Source: JAWXVE01 sp044425575
GTDB lineage: Bacteria > Bacillota > Clostridia > Lachnospirales > Lachnospiraceae
Reading direction: 5' to 3'
DNA length: 35,047 nt
NCBI GenBank assembly: GCA_044425575.1
Contig: JAWXVE010000018.1
Location: 1 to 35,047 of the forward strand
Made by a program: the position numbers and the translations under genes. Below are positions 25,447 through 33,104 of the stretch, one piece after another (the first letter of the stretch is position 1; every line of letters begins with the position of its first letter). The notes under the pieces are model-generated. The model ran no database searches, was not told the origin of the DNA, and saw nothing but the letters and a program-made list of their open reading frames with translations.

Positions 25447-26754
25447 ATGATACAGGTTAAGAATGGATACGTGTTAAATCCTGCCATGGAGCAGGAAGGA
25501 TATGGTGACATTACTATAGAGGGTGAGCATATTGTGGCAATACAATGGAAAGATGCTCCATCAGAGACTGTGGAATGGGGAGAACAGACGGAGGGAATAC
25601 ATACCGTTGATGCAACTGGGTGCGTAGTAGCACCAGGTTTAGTAGATGTGCATGTACATTTTCGGGAACCAGGATTTACCCATAAGGAAGACATTCAGAC
25701 GGGTGCTTTGGCAGCAGCTAGAGGTGGTTATACACATGTCATTATGATGGCAAATACAAGCCCAGTTATTGATAATCTCCATACATTGCAGGAAGTATTA
25801 GAGAAAGGTTCCCACACAAAGATTCATGTTCATACGTGTACAGCCATTACAAAGGGATTGAAGGGCAAAGAAATTGTTGAAATGGAAGCCTTAAAAACGG
25901 CAGGCGCGATAGGCTATACAGATGATGGAATTCCACTTATGGATGAAGGGATTTTGCGAAAGGCTATGATAGAATCAGCCAGACTTGGTATGCCAATTAG
26001 CTTACATGAAGAAAATGCTAGCCTCATTACCAACAATGGAATTCATAGGGAAATCGCCCAGAGAGAATTTGGGTTAGAAGGTTCGCCTAGTGAAGCGGAA
26101 AGTTCCTTAGTGAAGCGAGACCTTGCCCTTGCCCTAGAGACAGGAGCCATTCTCAATGTACAACATATTAGCACCAAGGAAGCAGTAGAATATGTACGGC
26201 AGGCAAAAGCAAAAAGTATAGAACACAATACCATATGCCACATTCACGCAGAGGCCACACCGCACCATTTTACCTTAACACAAGAGGCATTATTACAACA
26301 TGGGACTCTGGCGAAGATGAACCCACCTTTGCGAACGGAGGAAGATCGAATGGCAATTATTCAAGGGTTACAAGATGGCACCATTGATATAATTGCAACT
26401 GATCATGCACCTCATACCACAGAAGAGAAGGAACGAGATTTGGCAAAAGCACCAAGTGGTATTGTTGGATTGGAGACAGCATTCTCGCTGGGAATCACTC
26501 ATTTGGTGCAAAAAGGGTATTTAACATCCATGGAATTAATTGAGAAAATGTCTGTGAATCCAGCTAAGATGTACAACATTGACACTGGTGTCATAAAAGT
26601 AGGGGCAAAAGCAGACTTAATGATTTATAAAGAAGAATCATGGGTAGTAGAAGATTTAGTATCGAAATCAAGCAACACACCATTTCTTGGGGAGAAATTA
26701 CAAGGAGTGGTGCACTACACCATATGCAAAGGAGCAATTGCCTACAAAAAATAG
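25447..26754 (+). CDS. pyrC: Dihydroorotase
   Basis: About 435 residues, the class I length. Zinc and active-site motifs: DVHVHFREPG (DxHxH), GAIGYTDDGIP, CHIHAEATPHHF and IIATDHAPHT with the catalytic Asp. It closes carbamoyl-aspartate to dihydroorotate in pyrimidine synthesis. The open frame extends upstream to 25372 across the preceding gene's end, but AAAGAGGGA before ATG 25447 and the N-terminus MIQVKNGYVLNPA fit the family. No other pyr gene is in the window. Confidence 0.94.
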   Translation: MIQVKNGYVLNPAMEQEGYGDITIEGEHIVAIQWKDAPSETVEWGEQTEGIHTVDATGCVVAPGLVDVHVHFREPGFTHKEDIQTGALAAARGGYTHVIMMANTSPVIDNLHTLQEVLEKGSHTKIHVHTCTAITKGLKGKEIVEMEALKTAGAIGYTDDGIPLMDEGILRKAMIESARLGMPISLHEENASLITNNGIHREIAQREFGLEGSPSEAESSLVKRDLALALETGAILNVQHISTKEAVEYVRQAKAKSIEHNTICHIHAEATPHHFTLTQEALLQHGTLAKMNPPLRTEEDRMAIIQGLQDGTIDIIATDHAPHTTEEKERDLAKAPSGIVGLETAFSLGITHLVQKGYLTSMELIEKMSVNPAKMYNIDTGVIKVGAKADLMIYKEESWVVEDLVSKSSNTPFLGEKLQGVVHYTICKGAIAYKK

Positions 26755-26783
26755 GTATAGTATAACCTTTGTAAGAATACAAT
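26755..26783 (+). promoter_or_regulatory. Possible SigE promoter of the SipL-like gene
   Basis: GTATAGT at 26755-26761 and AATACAAT at 26776-26783 are 14 bp apart; the SigE consensus is roughly KMATATT and CATACAAT at that spacing. Transcription would begin near 26790, inside the loop of the hairpin at 26764-26810. SipL genes are SigE-controlled in C. difficile. Confidence 0.45.
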
Positions 26784-26814
26784 GATAACAACAGTATTCT
26801 TACGGAGGTTTTTT
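26764..26814 (+). terminator. Terminator hairpin that also sequesters the downstream ribosome site
   Basis: Bases 26764-26780 pair with 26794-26810 over 17 positions (two G-U pairs) around a 13-base loop, followed by four more T. This is a convincing terminator for pyrC. The right arm contains the GGAGG at 26804-26808 that serves the next gene's ATG at 26816, so transcripts passing through from pyrC would hide it. Confidence 0.8.
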
Positions 26815-26815
26815 C

Positions 26816-28381
26816 ATGCAATTAAATAAGAAAAATATACATATGGAAGATACAAGGTGCACTGCCACAACTCAAGTGGTCATAGAAGAAGACATTATTG
26901 TGTCGGATCACAACCCAGATGTTCGAAAGATAATCTGCGAAAAAGGTTCCATTCGGATAGAGGAAATCAAATCCACAAAAGATTATCTTCAAGTAAAAGG
27001 CAGTATGTGTGTGGATTTGCTATACTTAACAGAAAGCGATAGTCGTAAAATTGCGAAAACCAGTGGGATGATTTCTTTTGAGGAATCTCTCTATATGGAA
27101 GGTTTGCAAAATGGTGACCACGTACAATTGCACAGAGAATTAGAGTACCTAACAGTAGGCATGATTAACCCAAGAAAACTTAGCGTGCAAGCGTGCATTA
27201 GTTTTGCGGCTAGCGTAGATGATGTACATGATTTAGAGGCAGCCATAGAAGTAGAAGCAGACCATGAGATTATATGCAAGCATAGACAAGTGAGCATAAC
27301 AGAGCTATTTGTTCAGAAGAAGGATATCTTTCGTATGAAGGAAGAATGTGAATTGCCACGCAATTACCCTAATATTTTAACGGTTCTATGGGAACAAGTA
27401 ACCCTAGGTAGTGTGGAATTTACCCCTGTAGGTGATAAAGTATTGATTCAAGGAGAAGCCAAGCTCTTCTTACTATATGAAGGCGATGGAGAAGAAGTGA
27501 CACTGCATAGTTATGAATCGGTTCTTCCCTTTCAGGGAGAAGTGGAATGTGCAGGTAGCCTAGAAGATATGATTCTCGATGTAGATTATCAACTAGAACA
27601 CGGAGAAGTAGAAATACGGCAAGATTATGACGGAGAAGAGCGTGTAATTGGAGTGGATATGGCGCTAGAGTTATTTATCCGATTATATCATGATAATGTA
27701 TATGAATTGTTAGAAGATGCCTATGGGGTGGAGCAAGAAGTTATTTTAGAGAAAGAAATGACAAAAGCCAAAGTACTACAGTTACATACTTGTGCAAGGT
27801 GTAAGATTGTAGAACGTATTCATTTAAGAGCTAGTATGCCGAAAATGGTGGAAATATGCAATAGCCATGCTCAAGTAGAATTGGAAGATGTAGTGATTGG
27901 TGAAGAAGGATTAGAACTGGCAGGTAAGGTAAAAGCGAAGCTTCTGTATTCCACGGGGGAAGAGATGCAACCTTATCAATCTACAGTAGAAAGTATCCCT
28001 TTTTCTTATGTAATGGATGCCAAACCTCTTCAATCCACTAGCCATATGAAAGTGAAAAGCACCGTTGCACAAGTCCAGACATCCATGTTAGATGGGGAAG
28101 AAGTGGAAGTGAAAGTTTTGCTCCTATTCCAAGCCATTGTGTGGAGTGAGCAAATATTAGAAAATGTAATTTCTGTTGGGGAAGAGATAATTGATCCAAT
28201 TACCTTACAAGAGTTGCCAAGTATGGTGGTTTATTTGGCAAAGGAAGGGGATACCTTGTGGGATGTTGGAAAGCGCTATTACACACCACTGGCACAACTA
28301 CGAGAACGAAATGGAATTACAGGAGACTTACAAGTGGGAGATAAGCTACTTGTTGTCAAATCTATGGCAACTAAAATATAA
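26816..28381 (+). CDS. sipL: SPOCS (DUF3794) and LysM protein, SipL-like
   Basis: A 521-residue protein with about three SPOCS/DUF3794 beta-rich repeats; the first is marked by VSDHNPDVRKIICEKGSI. A C-terminal LysM domain follows (VVYLAKEGDTLWDVGKRYYT...LQVGDKLLVVKS, about residues 470-515). This order and length match C. difficile SipL, which binds SpoIVA through its LysM domain and is needed for spore-coat assembly around the forespore. GGAGG lies 7 bases before the start, within the hairpin at 26764-26810. No signal peptide, as expected for a mother-cell cytosolic protein. Confidence 0.8.
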   Translation: MQLNKKNIHMEDTRCTATTQVVIEEDIIVSDHNPDVRKIICEKGSIRIEEIKSTKDYLQVKGSMCVDLLYLTESDSRKIAKTSGMISFEESLYMEGLQNGDHVQLHRELEYLTVGMINPRKLSVQACISFAASVDDVHDLEAAIEVEADHEIICKHRQVSITELFVQKKDIFRMKEECELPRNYPNILTVLWEQVTLGSVEFTPVGDKVLIQGEAKLFLLYEGDGEEVTLHSYESVLPFQGEVECAGSLEDMILDVDYQLEHGEVEIRQDYDGEERVIGVDMALELFIRLYHDNVYELLEDAYGVEQEVILEKEMTKAKVLQLHTCARCKIVERIHLRASMPKMVEICNSHAQVELEDVVIGEEGLELAGKVKAKLLYSTGEEMQPYQSTVESIPFSYVMDAKPLQSTSHMKVKSTVAQVQTSMLDGEEVEVKVLLLFQAIVWSEQILENVISVGEEIIDPITLQELPSMVVYLAKEGDTLWDVGKRYYTPLAQLRERNGITGDLQVGDKLLVVKSMATKI

Positions 28382-28407
28382 AACGAAAGAGAAGTAAGTA
28401 TATTTAT

Positions 28408-28436
28408 TTGACAGATGTATTATACTATAGTAGGAT
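28408..28436 (+). promoter_or_regulatory. Sigma-A promoter of the ATPase gene
   Basis: A perfect TTGACA at 28408-28413, a 17-bp spacer and TAGGAT at 28431-28436. The start of transcription would be near 28443, just before the 15-bp repeat array, leaving a leader of about 110 bases. Confidence 0.55.
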
Positions 28437-28444
28437 GTAGATAC

Positions 28445-28504
28445 AAAACTAATCGTTCAATTACTAATTAGTCGATTACTAATTATACGATTAGCAGTTA
28501 TCAA
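28445..28504. repeat. Array of four 15-bp tandem repeats
   Basis: Four consecutive 15-base units begin at 28445, 28460, 28475 and 28490. Units 2 and 3 (ATTACTAATTAGTCG and ATTACTAATTATACG) match at 13 of 15; units 1 and 4 are degenerate. The outer parts also form a perfect inverted repeat, CTAATCGT (28449-28456) with ACGATTAG (28487-28494). It lies between promoter and gene, so it may be an operator array or a leader structure. Confidence 0.6.
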
Positions 28505-28554
28505 ATAAGTATAGCTATTTAGAAATCCATACATAGGATACTAGGAGGCAGAAG

Positions 28555-29955
28555 ATGTTTTTTGGAAGAAATCGTGAAATTCAGAAAATGGAAGCATTAT
28601 ATAGAAGCAAGGAATTTGAGTTTGCAGTTTTTTACGGACGTAGACGTGTGGGGAAAACTACCCTAATCCGGGAGTTCTTAAAAGGGAAGAAAGCAGCTTA
28701 CTTTATGTCGGTAGAAGGCACGAAGCAAGAGAATTTAAGAGGACTTTCCTTCGCAACCCTATCTATGGCCATAGATGGAGACATGGGATTCATACCGTCT
28801 TTTCCGGAATTTGAAGATTTATTGTGCTACATAGACCAGTTGGCACAATCAGGAGAGCGTATGGTTATTGCCATTGATGAATACCCATACCTTGCAGCGT
28901 CTTACCCTGCTATTTCATCCATGATTCAGAGTCATATTGATCAATGCTGGAAGGATAGTCAATTATTTCTGATTCTATGCGGTTCCTCTATGAGTTTTAT
29001 GGAAGAGCAAGTGCTAGGATATAAGAGCCCCTTGTATGGGCGGCGTACTGCTCAATTTAAGTTGCGTCCCTTTACTTTATGGGAAAGTAGCCAGATGTAT
29101 CCCAATTATTCTTCAGAGGAGCAAGCCTTATTATATGGTATAACAGGTGGAATACCTGAATATTTATCAAGAGTAAAGAAAGAGCTGTCTATTGATGATA
29201 ATATTATACAACTGTTTTTTGAGGAAAGTGGACGACTTTTTGAAGAGACAAGTAATCTTCTTAAGCAAGAATTAAAAGAACCTGCATCCTATCATTCCAT
29301 TATAGGTGCAATTGCATCTGGTGCAAGTCGCATGAATGAGATTGCAACCAAGACGGGATTGGAAAGCAGCGGATGTAGCAGTCAGATTAATACACTAATT
29401 GCGCTTGGAATTGTAAAAAAGGAGTTTCCGATTACAGAATCTGCAACAAGTCGTAAAACAATATATGGGTTACAGGATAGTATGTTTCGCTTCTGGTATC
29501 GTTTTGTAAGACCTAATATGAGCAATATTGTAAGAGGGATGGGAGCAGAAATTTATGAAAAGCAAGTAAAACCTCAACTTACAGATTTTATGGGTTCCAT
29601 TTTTGAGGAGATCTGTGAGCAATACTTGTATCAGCCAGAAGTATTTGTATCATTGCCCTTTACCCTAGGGAATGTAGGAAGATGGTGGGGCAACAATAAA
29701 GCAGAAAAAAGACAAGAAGAAATTGATATTATGTCCGTAAATGATAATTTTGCTTTTATATGTGAATGTAAATGGAAGAATGAAGTACAGGGAGTGGAAA
29801 TCATAGATGACTTAATGCGGAGGGGAGAACTGTTTGCCTATCCCAATAAGTATTATTATATTTTTACAAAAAGAGGATTTACAGAGCAGGCACAACAAAG
29901 AGCTAGTGAAAGTAGCAATGTGAAATTGATTTCATTTCAAGATATGCTTCCTTGA
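28555..29955 (+). CDS. AAA-family ATPase with DUF234 nuclease-like C-terminus
   Basis: A 466-residue protein. The N-terminal half is an archaeal-type ATPase domain: Walker A YGRRRVGKTTLI (about 27-38), Walker B MVIAIDEYPYL (about 103-113) and an ILCGSSMSFME sensor segment. A winged-helix region follows at about 240-310. The last 120 residues match DUF234, with Asp 391 (EEIDIM) and ECK (404-406) in a PD-(D/E)xK-like D...ExK pattern. Proteins of this group are widespread and poorly understood; nuclease activity and a defence or stress role are inferences. GAGGCAGAAG precedes the start. Its leader holds the repeat array. Confidence 0.85.
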   Translation: MFFGRNREIQKMEALYRSKEFEFAVFYGRRRVGKTTLIREFLKGKKAAYFMSVEGTKQENLRGLSFATLSMAIDGDMGFIPSFPEFEDLLCYIDQLAQSGERMVIAIDEYPYLAASYPAISSMIQSHIDQCWKDSQLFLILCGSSMSFMEEQVLGYKSPLYGRRTAQFKLRPFTLWESSQMYPNYSSEEQALLYGITGGIPEYLSRVKKELSIDDNIIQLFFEESGRLFEETSNLLKQELKEPASYHSIIGAIASGASRMNEIATKTGLESSGCSSQINTLIALGIVKKEFPITESATSRKTIYGLQDSMFRFWYRFVRPNMSNIVRGMGAEIYEKQVKPQLTDFMGSIFEEICEQYLYQPEVFVSLPFTLGNVGRWWGNNKAEKRQEEIDIMSVNDNFAFICECKWKNEVQGVEIIDDLMRRGELFAYPNKYYYIFTKRGFTEQAQQRASESSNVKLISFQDMLP

Positions 29956-29982
29956 AAATACAAATAAGATGCGGACAATTAA

Positions 29983-30012
29983 AGAGCCAACTAAGTAATC
30001 TTAGCTGGCTCT
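29983..30012. terminator. Bidirectional terminator
   Basis: AGAGCCAACTAAG (29983-29995) pairs with CTTAGCTGGCTCT (30000-30012) at 12 of 13 positions around a 4-base loop. Plus-strand CTTATT and minus-strand TTTAATT follow. It separates the convergent ATPase gene and the gene at 30048-30638. Confidence 0.8.
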
Positions 30013-30047
30013 CTTATTATGATACATCTGTACCATAGAACAACTTC

Positions 30048-30638
30048 TTATTCCGTAGTAGTAATACCTGCTAACTCATCAAACTTGGCCATAACAGCAT
30101 CGTAAGTTTGTTGCGAAATATCAGGAAGTGTGCTTCCCCATGTTTCAGTTGCTTGTTCGTATCCTTTAATGAATGCTTCTCTCATCTCTTCGATTTTGTC
30201 TGGGTCACCACCAGTTAAAGCAGTAGCAAAATCAACAATACGTGTTGAAGTTGCTTCTACGCCCCAGTATCCATCTTCTGAAATGTCTTCTTGAGCTTGT
30301 GCAATAGTAGCAGCATCTGCGGTAAAATCACCTGATGCTAAGAAACTCCAGATGCTATCTGTTTGGCCGTAAGCACTTCCTTGTCCTGTGATTAACTTGT
30401 CTACAAGAGATTGTAATTGTGCAGTTCTTGCTTCCGCATCGGCTTTTAATTGATCAATTAAGTTTGTATTTGGCGTATAAGTAGCGGATGCAGTACTTGT
30501 AGATGATTCATAAGTTGCACCAATTTCTGATTCGGTAGTAGTAGTTGTCTCTGTTTCCGTCGTGTTCGATGATTGGGATGCTAAGTAGCTTCCATAAGGA
30601 TCGGTTGATCCACTTGTAGTAATTCCATTTACACTCAT
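30048..30638 (-). CDS. Conserved-looking protein of unknown function
   Basis: A 196-residue soluble protein that I cannot name. The first 60 residues are Ser/Thr-rich low complexity without a signal peptide. A helical middle part (LIDQLKADAEARTAQLQSLVDKL) follows. The C-terminal 85 residues form a compact-looking domain containing EDGYWGVEATSTRIVDFATALTGGDPDKIEEMREAFIKGYEQATETWG. The start is firm, with AAGGAGG 7 bases upstream. A disordered N-terminus joined to a helical domain recalls proteins that attach to larger assemblies, but no function can be given. It is monocistronic and convergent with the ATPase gene. Confidence 0.8.
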   Translation of the reverse strand: MSVNGITTSGSTDPYGSYLASQSSNTTETETTTTTESEIGATYESSTSTASATYTPNTNLIDQLKADAEARTAQLQSLVDKLITGQGSAYGQTDSIWSFLASGDFTADAATIAQAQEDISEDGYWGVEATSTRIVDFATALTGGDPDKIEEMREAFIKGYEQATETWGSTLPDISQQTYDAVMAKFDELAGITTTE

Positions 30639-30733
30639 AATAATCCTCCTTGATTATGTGGTTATGCAAGCATGCATATACATACCTGCACGTCTATTAG
30701 TTTCTTATTATATCGGCAATCTTACAGATAACT

Positions 30734-31687
30734 TTAGCTGTTTTGCGTTATTTTTCTAAAATTATAAACAGCACCTAGTAAACCAGCATCATTCCCAAGA
30801 ATAGCAGCCTGAATCTTTAGATTGGAGCAAAATTCTGGCATAACGCCTTGGAACACTTTACGGGCAAGAGGTTGGATGAATAATTCTTCCTGTTTGCTTA
30901 CACCACCGCCAATGAGAATAAGAGATGGATTGAAAATATGAACAAGTCCAATCAAGCCAATTGCAATATCGTCCATCCATTCTTCCATCAAAGTGGTCAT
31001 GAGACAATCACCCTTGGTAACTTGCTCAAATATCCAGACACCATTGACATAGTCTTCCTTTATCTCATAATTACCAAGTGAAAGGGAAGTTCTTGCTTTT
31101 CTTACAAGAGCAGTTGTTGAAGCGTATTGTTCATAGCAACCTATATTGCCACAAGGACAAGGAGCTCCGTTTTTATGAATAGTGAAATGGCCTAATTCTC
31201 CCGCAATCCCTCTTGAACCACTTAAGAGTTCATTGTTCATAATAATGCCACCGCCCACACCAGTGCCGATGGTAATCATTAATACATCTTTGCAAGCCTT
31301 TGCTGCACCTGTCCACTGTTCGCCCATTATGGCACAATTTGCATCATTTGCGACTTGAACGGGAAGGTGAAAGTGTTGGCTAAGAGTAGTAACAATAGGC
31401 GTTCCAAGCCAGTTATCAATGTGTCCTGCAGACCCAGCTACTATTCCCTTATGAATGTCGATTTGTCCAGTTGCCGAGACACCGATTCCGAGTAAGTCTT
31501 TGGGAGAAACGTCCATGGCTTGTAGGTAATGGTCGCACTCTTTTAACACCGTATGAATAATAGGCGTTTTGTAATGGTCAAAGCTTACTGAGGCTGTAGT
31601 GGAAGAGATGACAAGTCCATCTTCTGATACTAACCCGATTTTAACAGCAGTTCCCCCAATATCAATACCCAAATAATTCTTACTCAT
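30734..31687 (-). CDS. nanK: ROK family sugar kinase, probable N-acetylmannosamine kinase
   Basis: About 317 residues. The ATP-binding DIGGT is at about 9-13, GTGVGGGI in the middle and the ROK zinc motif CPCGNIGCYEQYAS. Proteins of this type phosphorylate hexoses; location directly after nanE makes N-acetylmannosamine the likely substrate, glucose the main alternative. The open frame reaches 31753 inside nanE, but GGAG 7 bases before ATG 31687 and the start MSKNYLGIDIGGT fix the start. It overlaps the nanE stop by 8 bases. Confidence 0.87.
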   Translation of the reverse strand: MSKNYLGIDIGGTAVKIGLVSEDGLVISSTTASVSFDHYKTPIIHTVLKECDHYLQAMDVSPKDLLGIGVSATGQIDIHKGIVAGSAGHIDNWLGTPIVTTLSQHFHLPVQVANDANCAIMGEQWTGAAKACKDVLMITIGTGVGGGIIMNNELLSGSRGIAGELGHFTIHKNGAPCPCGNIGCYEQYASTTALVRKARTSLSLGNYEIKEDYVNGVWIFEQVTKGDCLMTTLMEEWMDDIAIGLIGLVHIFNPSLILIGGGVSKQEELFIQPLARKVFQGVMPEFCSNLKIQAAILGNDAGLLGAVYNFRKITQNS

Positions 31688-32393
31688 TGTGATGCTCCTT
31701 GATTTTCTGAACATAAGCACTTGCAATTTCAAGTGGGCGGGTAATGGCACCACCTACTACAACGGCAAAAGCCCCAGTTTCTAACATTTGTACTGCTTGG
31801 TCTGGAGTGTGGACTTTGCCTTCTGCAATCACGGGAATTGGCAGATTCTCCACCAATTGTTGTACAAGAGCGAAATCGGGACCATCCACTTTCGGAGAAT
31901 AATCCGTATAGCCACTTAAAGTAGTGCCTACAAAGTCAACACCACACTTCCAAGCATTGATACCTTCTTCATAGGTAGAAATATCTGCCATAAGAAGAAT
32001 ATCAGGGTATTTCTCCTTAATGGCACTGAGGAATTCATTGATGGTTGTGCCATCTCCACGCTTACGCATAGTACAATCTAAAGCAATAATGTCGGCATTG
32101 GCTTCTACTAGTTCATCGATTTCCTTCATAGTAGGTGTAATATAAGAATCATAATCGGGATAGTTAATCTTAATAATACCGATTACTGGAAGGTCTGTCT
32201 CTTCCTTAATAGCAATTACGTCACGCACACTGCTGGTGCGAATACAAGGGGAGCCAGCTTGCTTAGCAGCTCGTGCCATTAAGTACATAATAGATTTCTC
32301 CTCGACGTAAAGTGGTTCGCTCGGCAAAGCTTGACAAGATACAATGAGTTGCCCTTTTATTTGTTCAAGCAGTTGTTCTTTTTTATTTTTCAT
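31680..32393 (-). CDS. nanE: N-acetylmannosamine-6-phosphate 2-epimerase
   Basis: About 237 residues in a TIM barrel. Typical NanE stretches are GIIKINYPDYDSYITPTMKEI, ALDCTMRKR, MADISTYEEG, FVGTTLSGYT, PVIAEGKVHTPDQA and AVVVGGAITRP. It converts ManNAc-6-P to GlcNAc-6-P in sialic acid and ManNAc breakdown. ATG 32405 is the first in frame, but ATG 32393 has GGAG 6 bases upstream and is preferred. It lies between yhcH and nanK with overlaps on both sides. Confidence 0.93.
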   Translation of the reverse strand: MKNKKEQLLEQIKGQLIVSCQALPSEPLYVEEKSIMYLMARAAKQAGSPCIRTSSVRDVIAIKEETDLPVIGIIKINYPDYDSYITPTMKEIDELVEANADIIALDCTMRKRGDGTTINEFLSAIKEKYPDILLMADISTYEEGINAWKCGVDFVGTTLSGYTDYSPKVDGPDFALVQQLVENLPIPVIAEGKVHTPDQAVQMLETGAFAVVVGGAITRPLEIASAYVQKIKEHHNE

Positions 32394-32856
32394 AATAATC
32401 TCCATGTTCTACCGCTAGTTTAAACACTACCTTTTCAATGGTAGCAGGCACTTCGTTCATAATCCCAACCTTATGTGCATCATTGGGATAGCACACCATA
32501 AAATTACCGGGCTTCAATAGGTAAGAACCGTCACTGGCTCCTTGAGAGAATGCAATATCTTTCTCCATTACATATTCATCCACCGTTGCTAACTGACTTA
32601 GGTCAGCTGTGTATATTCGTTCACACCCACTTACGATATAGTGAACATCGATAAAACGTTTATGGGATTCGAAAATGCCTTCTTTTTCTGGTTTTGAAGT
32701 TAAGGTAACAGGATTGCAAAATAGCACATCTTCCACTAAAACGGTATTAGCCAAAGGGAGTGTCCCCTCAGGCAACTGACTTAAATAGCACAATGCTTGG
32801 TAGAGTAACGGATCGTGCTTGTAATTATCTTTGTGCAGTATGGTATCAAATATCAT
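32383..32856 (-). CDS. yhcH: YhcH/YjgK/YiaL family protein, probable sialic acid anomerase
   Basis: About 157 residues of the YhcH/EbgC cupin-like family (DUF386): KEGIFESHKRFIDVHYIVSGCERI and the metal-binding PGNFMVCYPNDAHKVG. YhcH in E. coli sits in the nan operon and has been linked to N-acetylneuraminate anomer interconversion. It is the first gene of the yhcH-nanE-nanK operon. AAAGGGA 6 bases before ATG 32856 selects this start over the upstream ATG at 32889. Confidence 0.88.
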   Translation of the reverse strand: MIFDTILHKDNYKHDPLLYQALCYLSQLPEGTLPLANTVLVEDVLFCNPVTLTSKPEKEGIFESHKRFIDVHYIVSGCERIYTADLSQLATVDEYVMEKDIAFSQGASDGSYLLKPGNFMVCYPNDAHKVGIMNEVPATIEKVVFKLAVEHGDYYEK

Positions 32857-32936
32857 ATAAAATCCCTTTCTTTTTAAAATATAGTGCAATGAGGTGCATC
32901 ATATGAGACTTCACTGTAAATCAAATAGTTGTCTCT

Positions 32937-32965
32937 ATTATAGTGCATAGCAATTAAGAATAAAA
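32937..32965 (-). promoter_or_regulatory. Promoter of the yhcH-nanE-nanK operon
   Basis: On the minus strand TATAAT (32942-32937) is 17 bp from TTTTAT (32965-32960), a poor -35. The 14-bp palindrome directly abuts the -35. A weak -35 with an abutting site suits activation. Confidence 0.6.
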
Positions 32966-32979
32966 TGTGTTGCAACACA
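32966..32979. promoter_or_regulatory. Perfect 14-bp palindrome between divergent promoters
   Basis: TGTGTTGCAACACA is its own reverse complement. It touches the nan -35 region and lies 18 bp upstream of the araC -35, so one bound protein could affect both. The neighbouring AraC regulator is one candidate, although AraC proteins more often bind direct repeats. Confidence 0.55.
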
Positions 32980-32997
32980 AAAGTTAGCATTATAGAA

Positions 32998-33026
32998 TTG
33001 TCATATGAGAGTATTTATCATATAAT
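32998..33026 (+). promoter_or_regulatory. Sigma-A promoter of the araC-type gene
   Basis: TTGTCA at 32998-33003, a 17-bp spacer and TATAAT at 33021-33026. TCATATGAGA at 33001-33010 overlaps the -35; the same 10-mer occurs at 32899-32908 in the nan leader. Confidence 0.8.
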
Positions 33027-33104
33027 TAAACTGATACAAGGGTCAAAATACCTTTTGATTCCAACATCATTAAACTGTAATAAGAAGTACAGGGGGAGAG
33101 TGTA

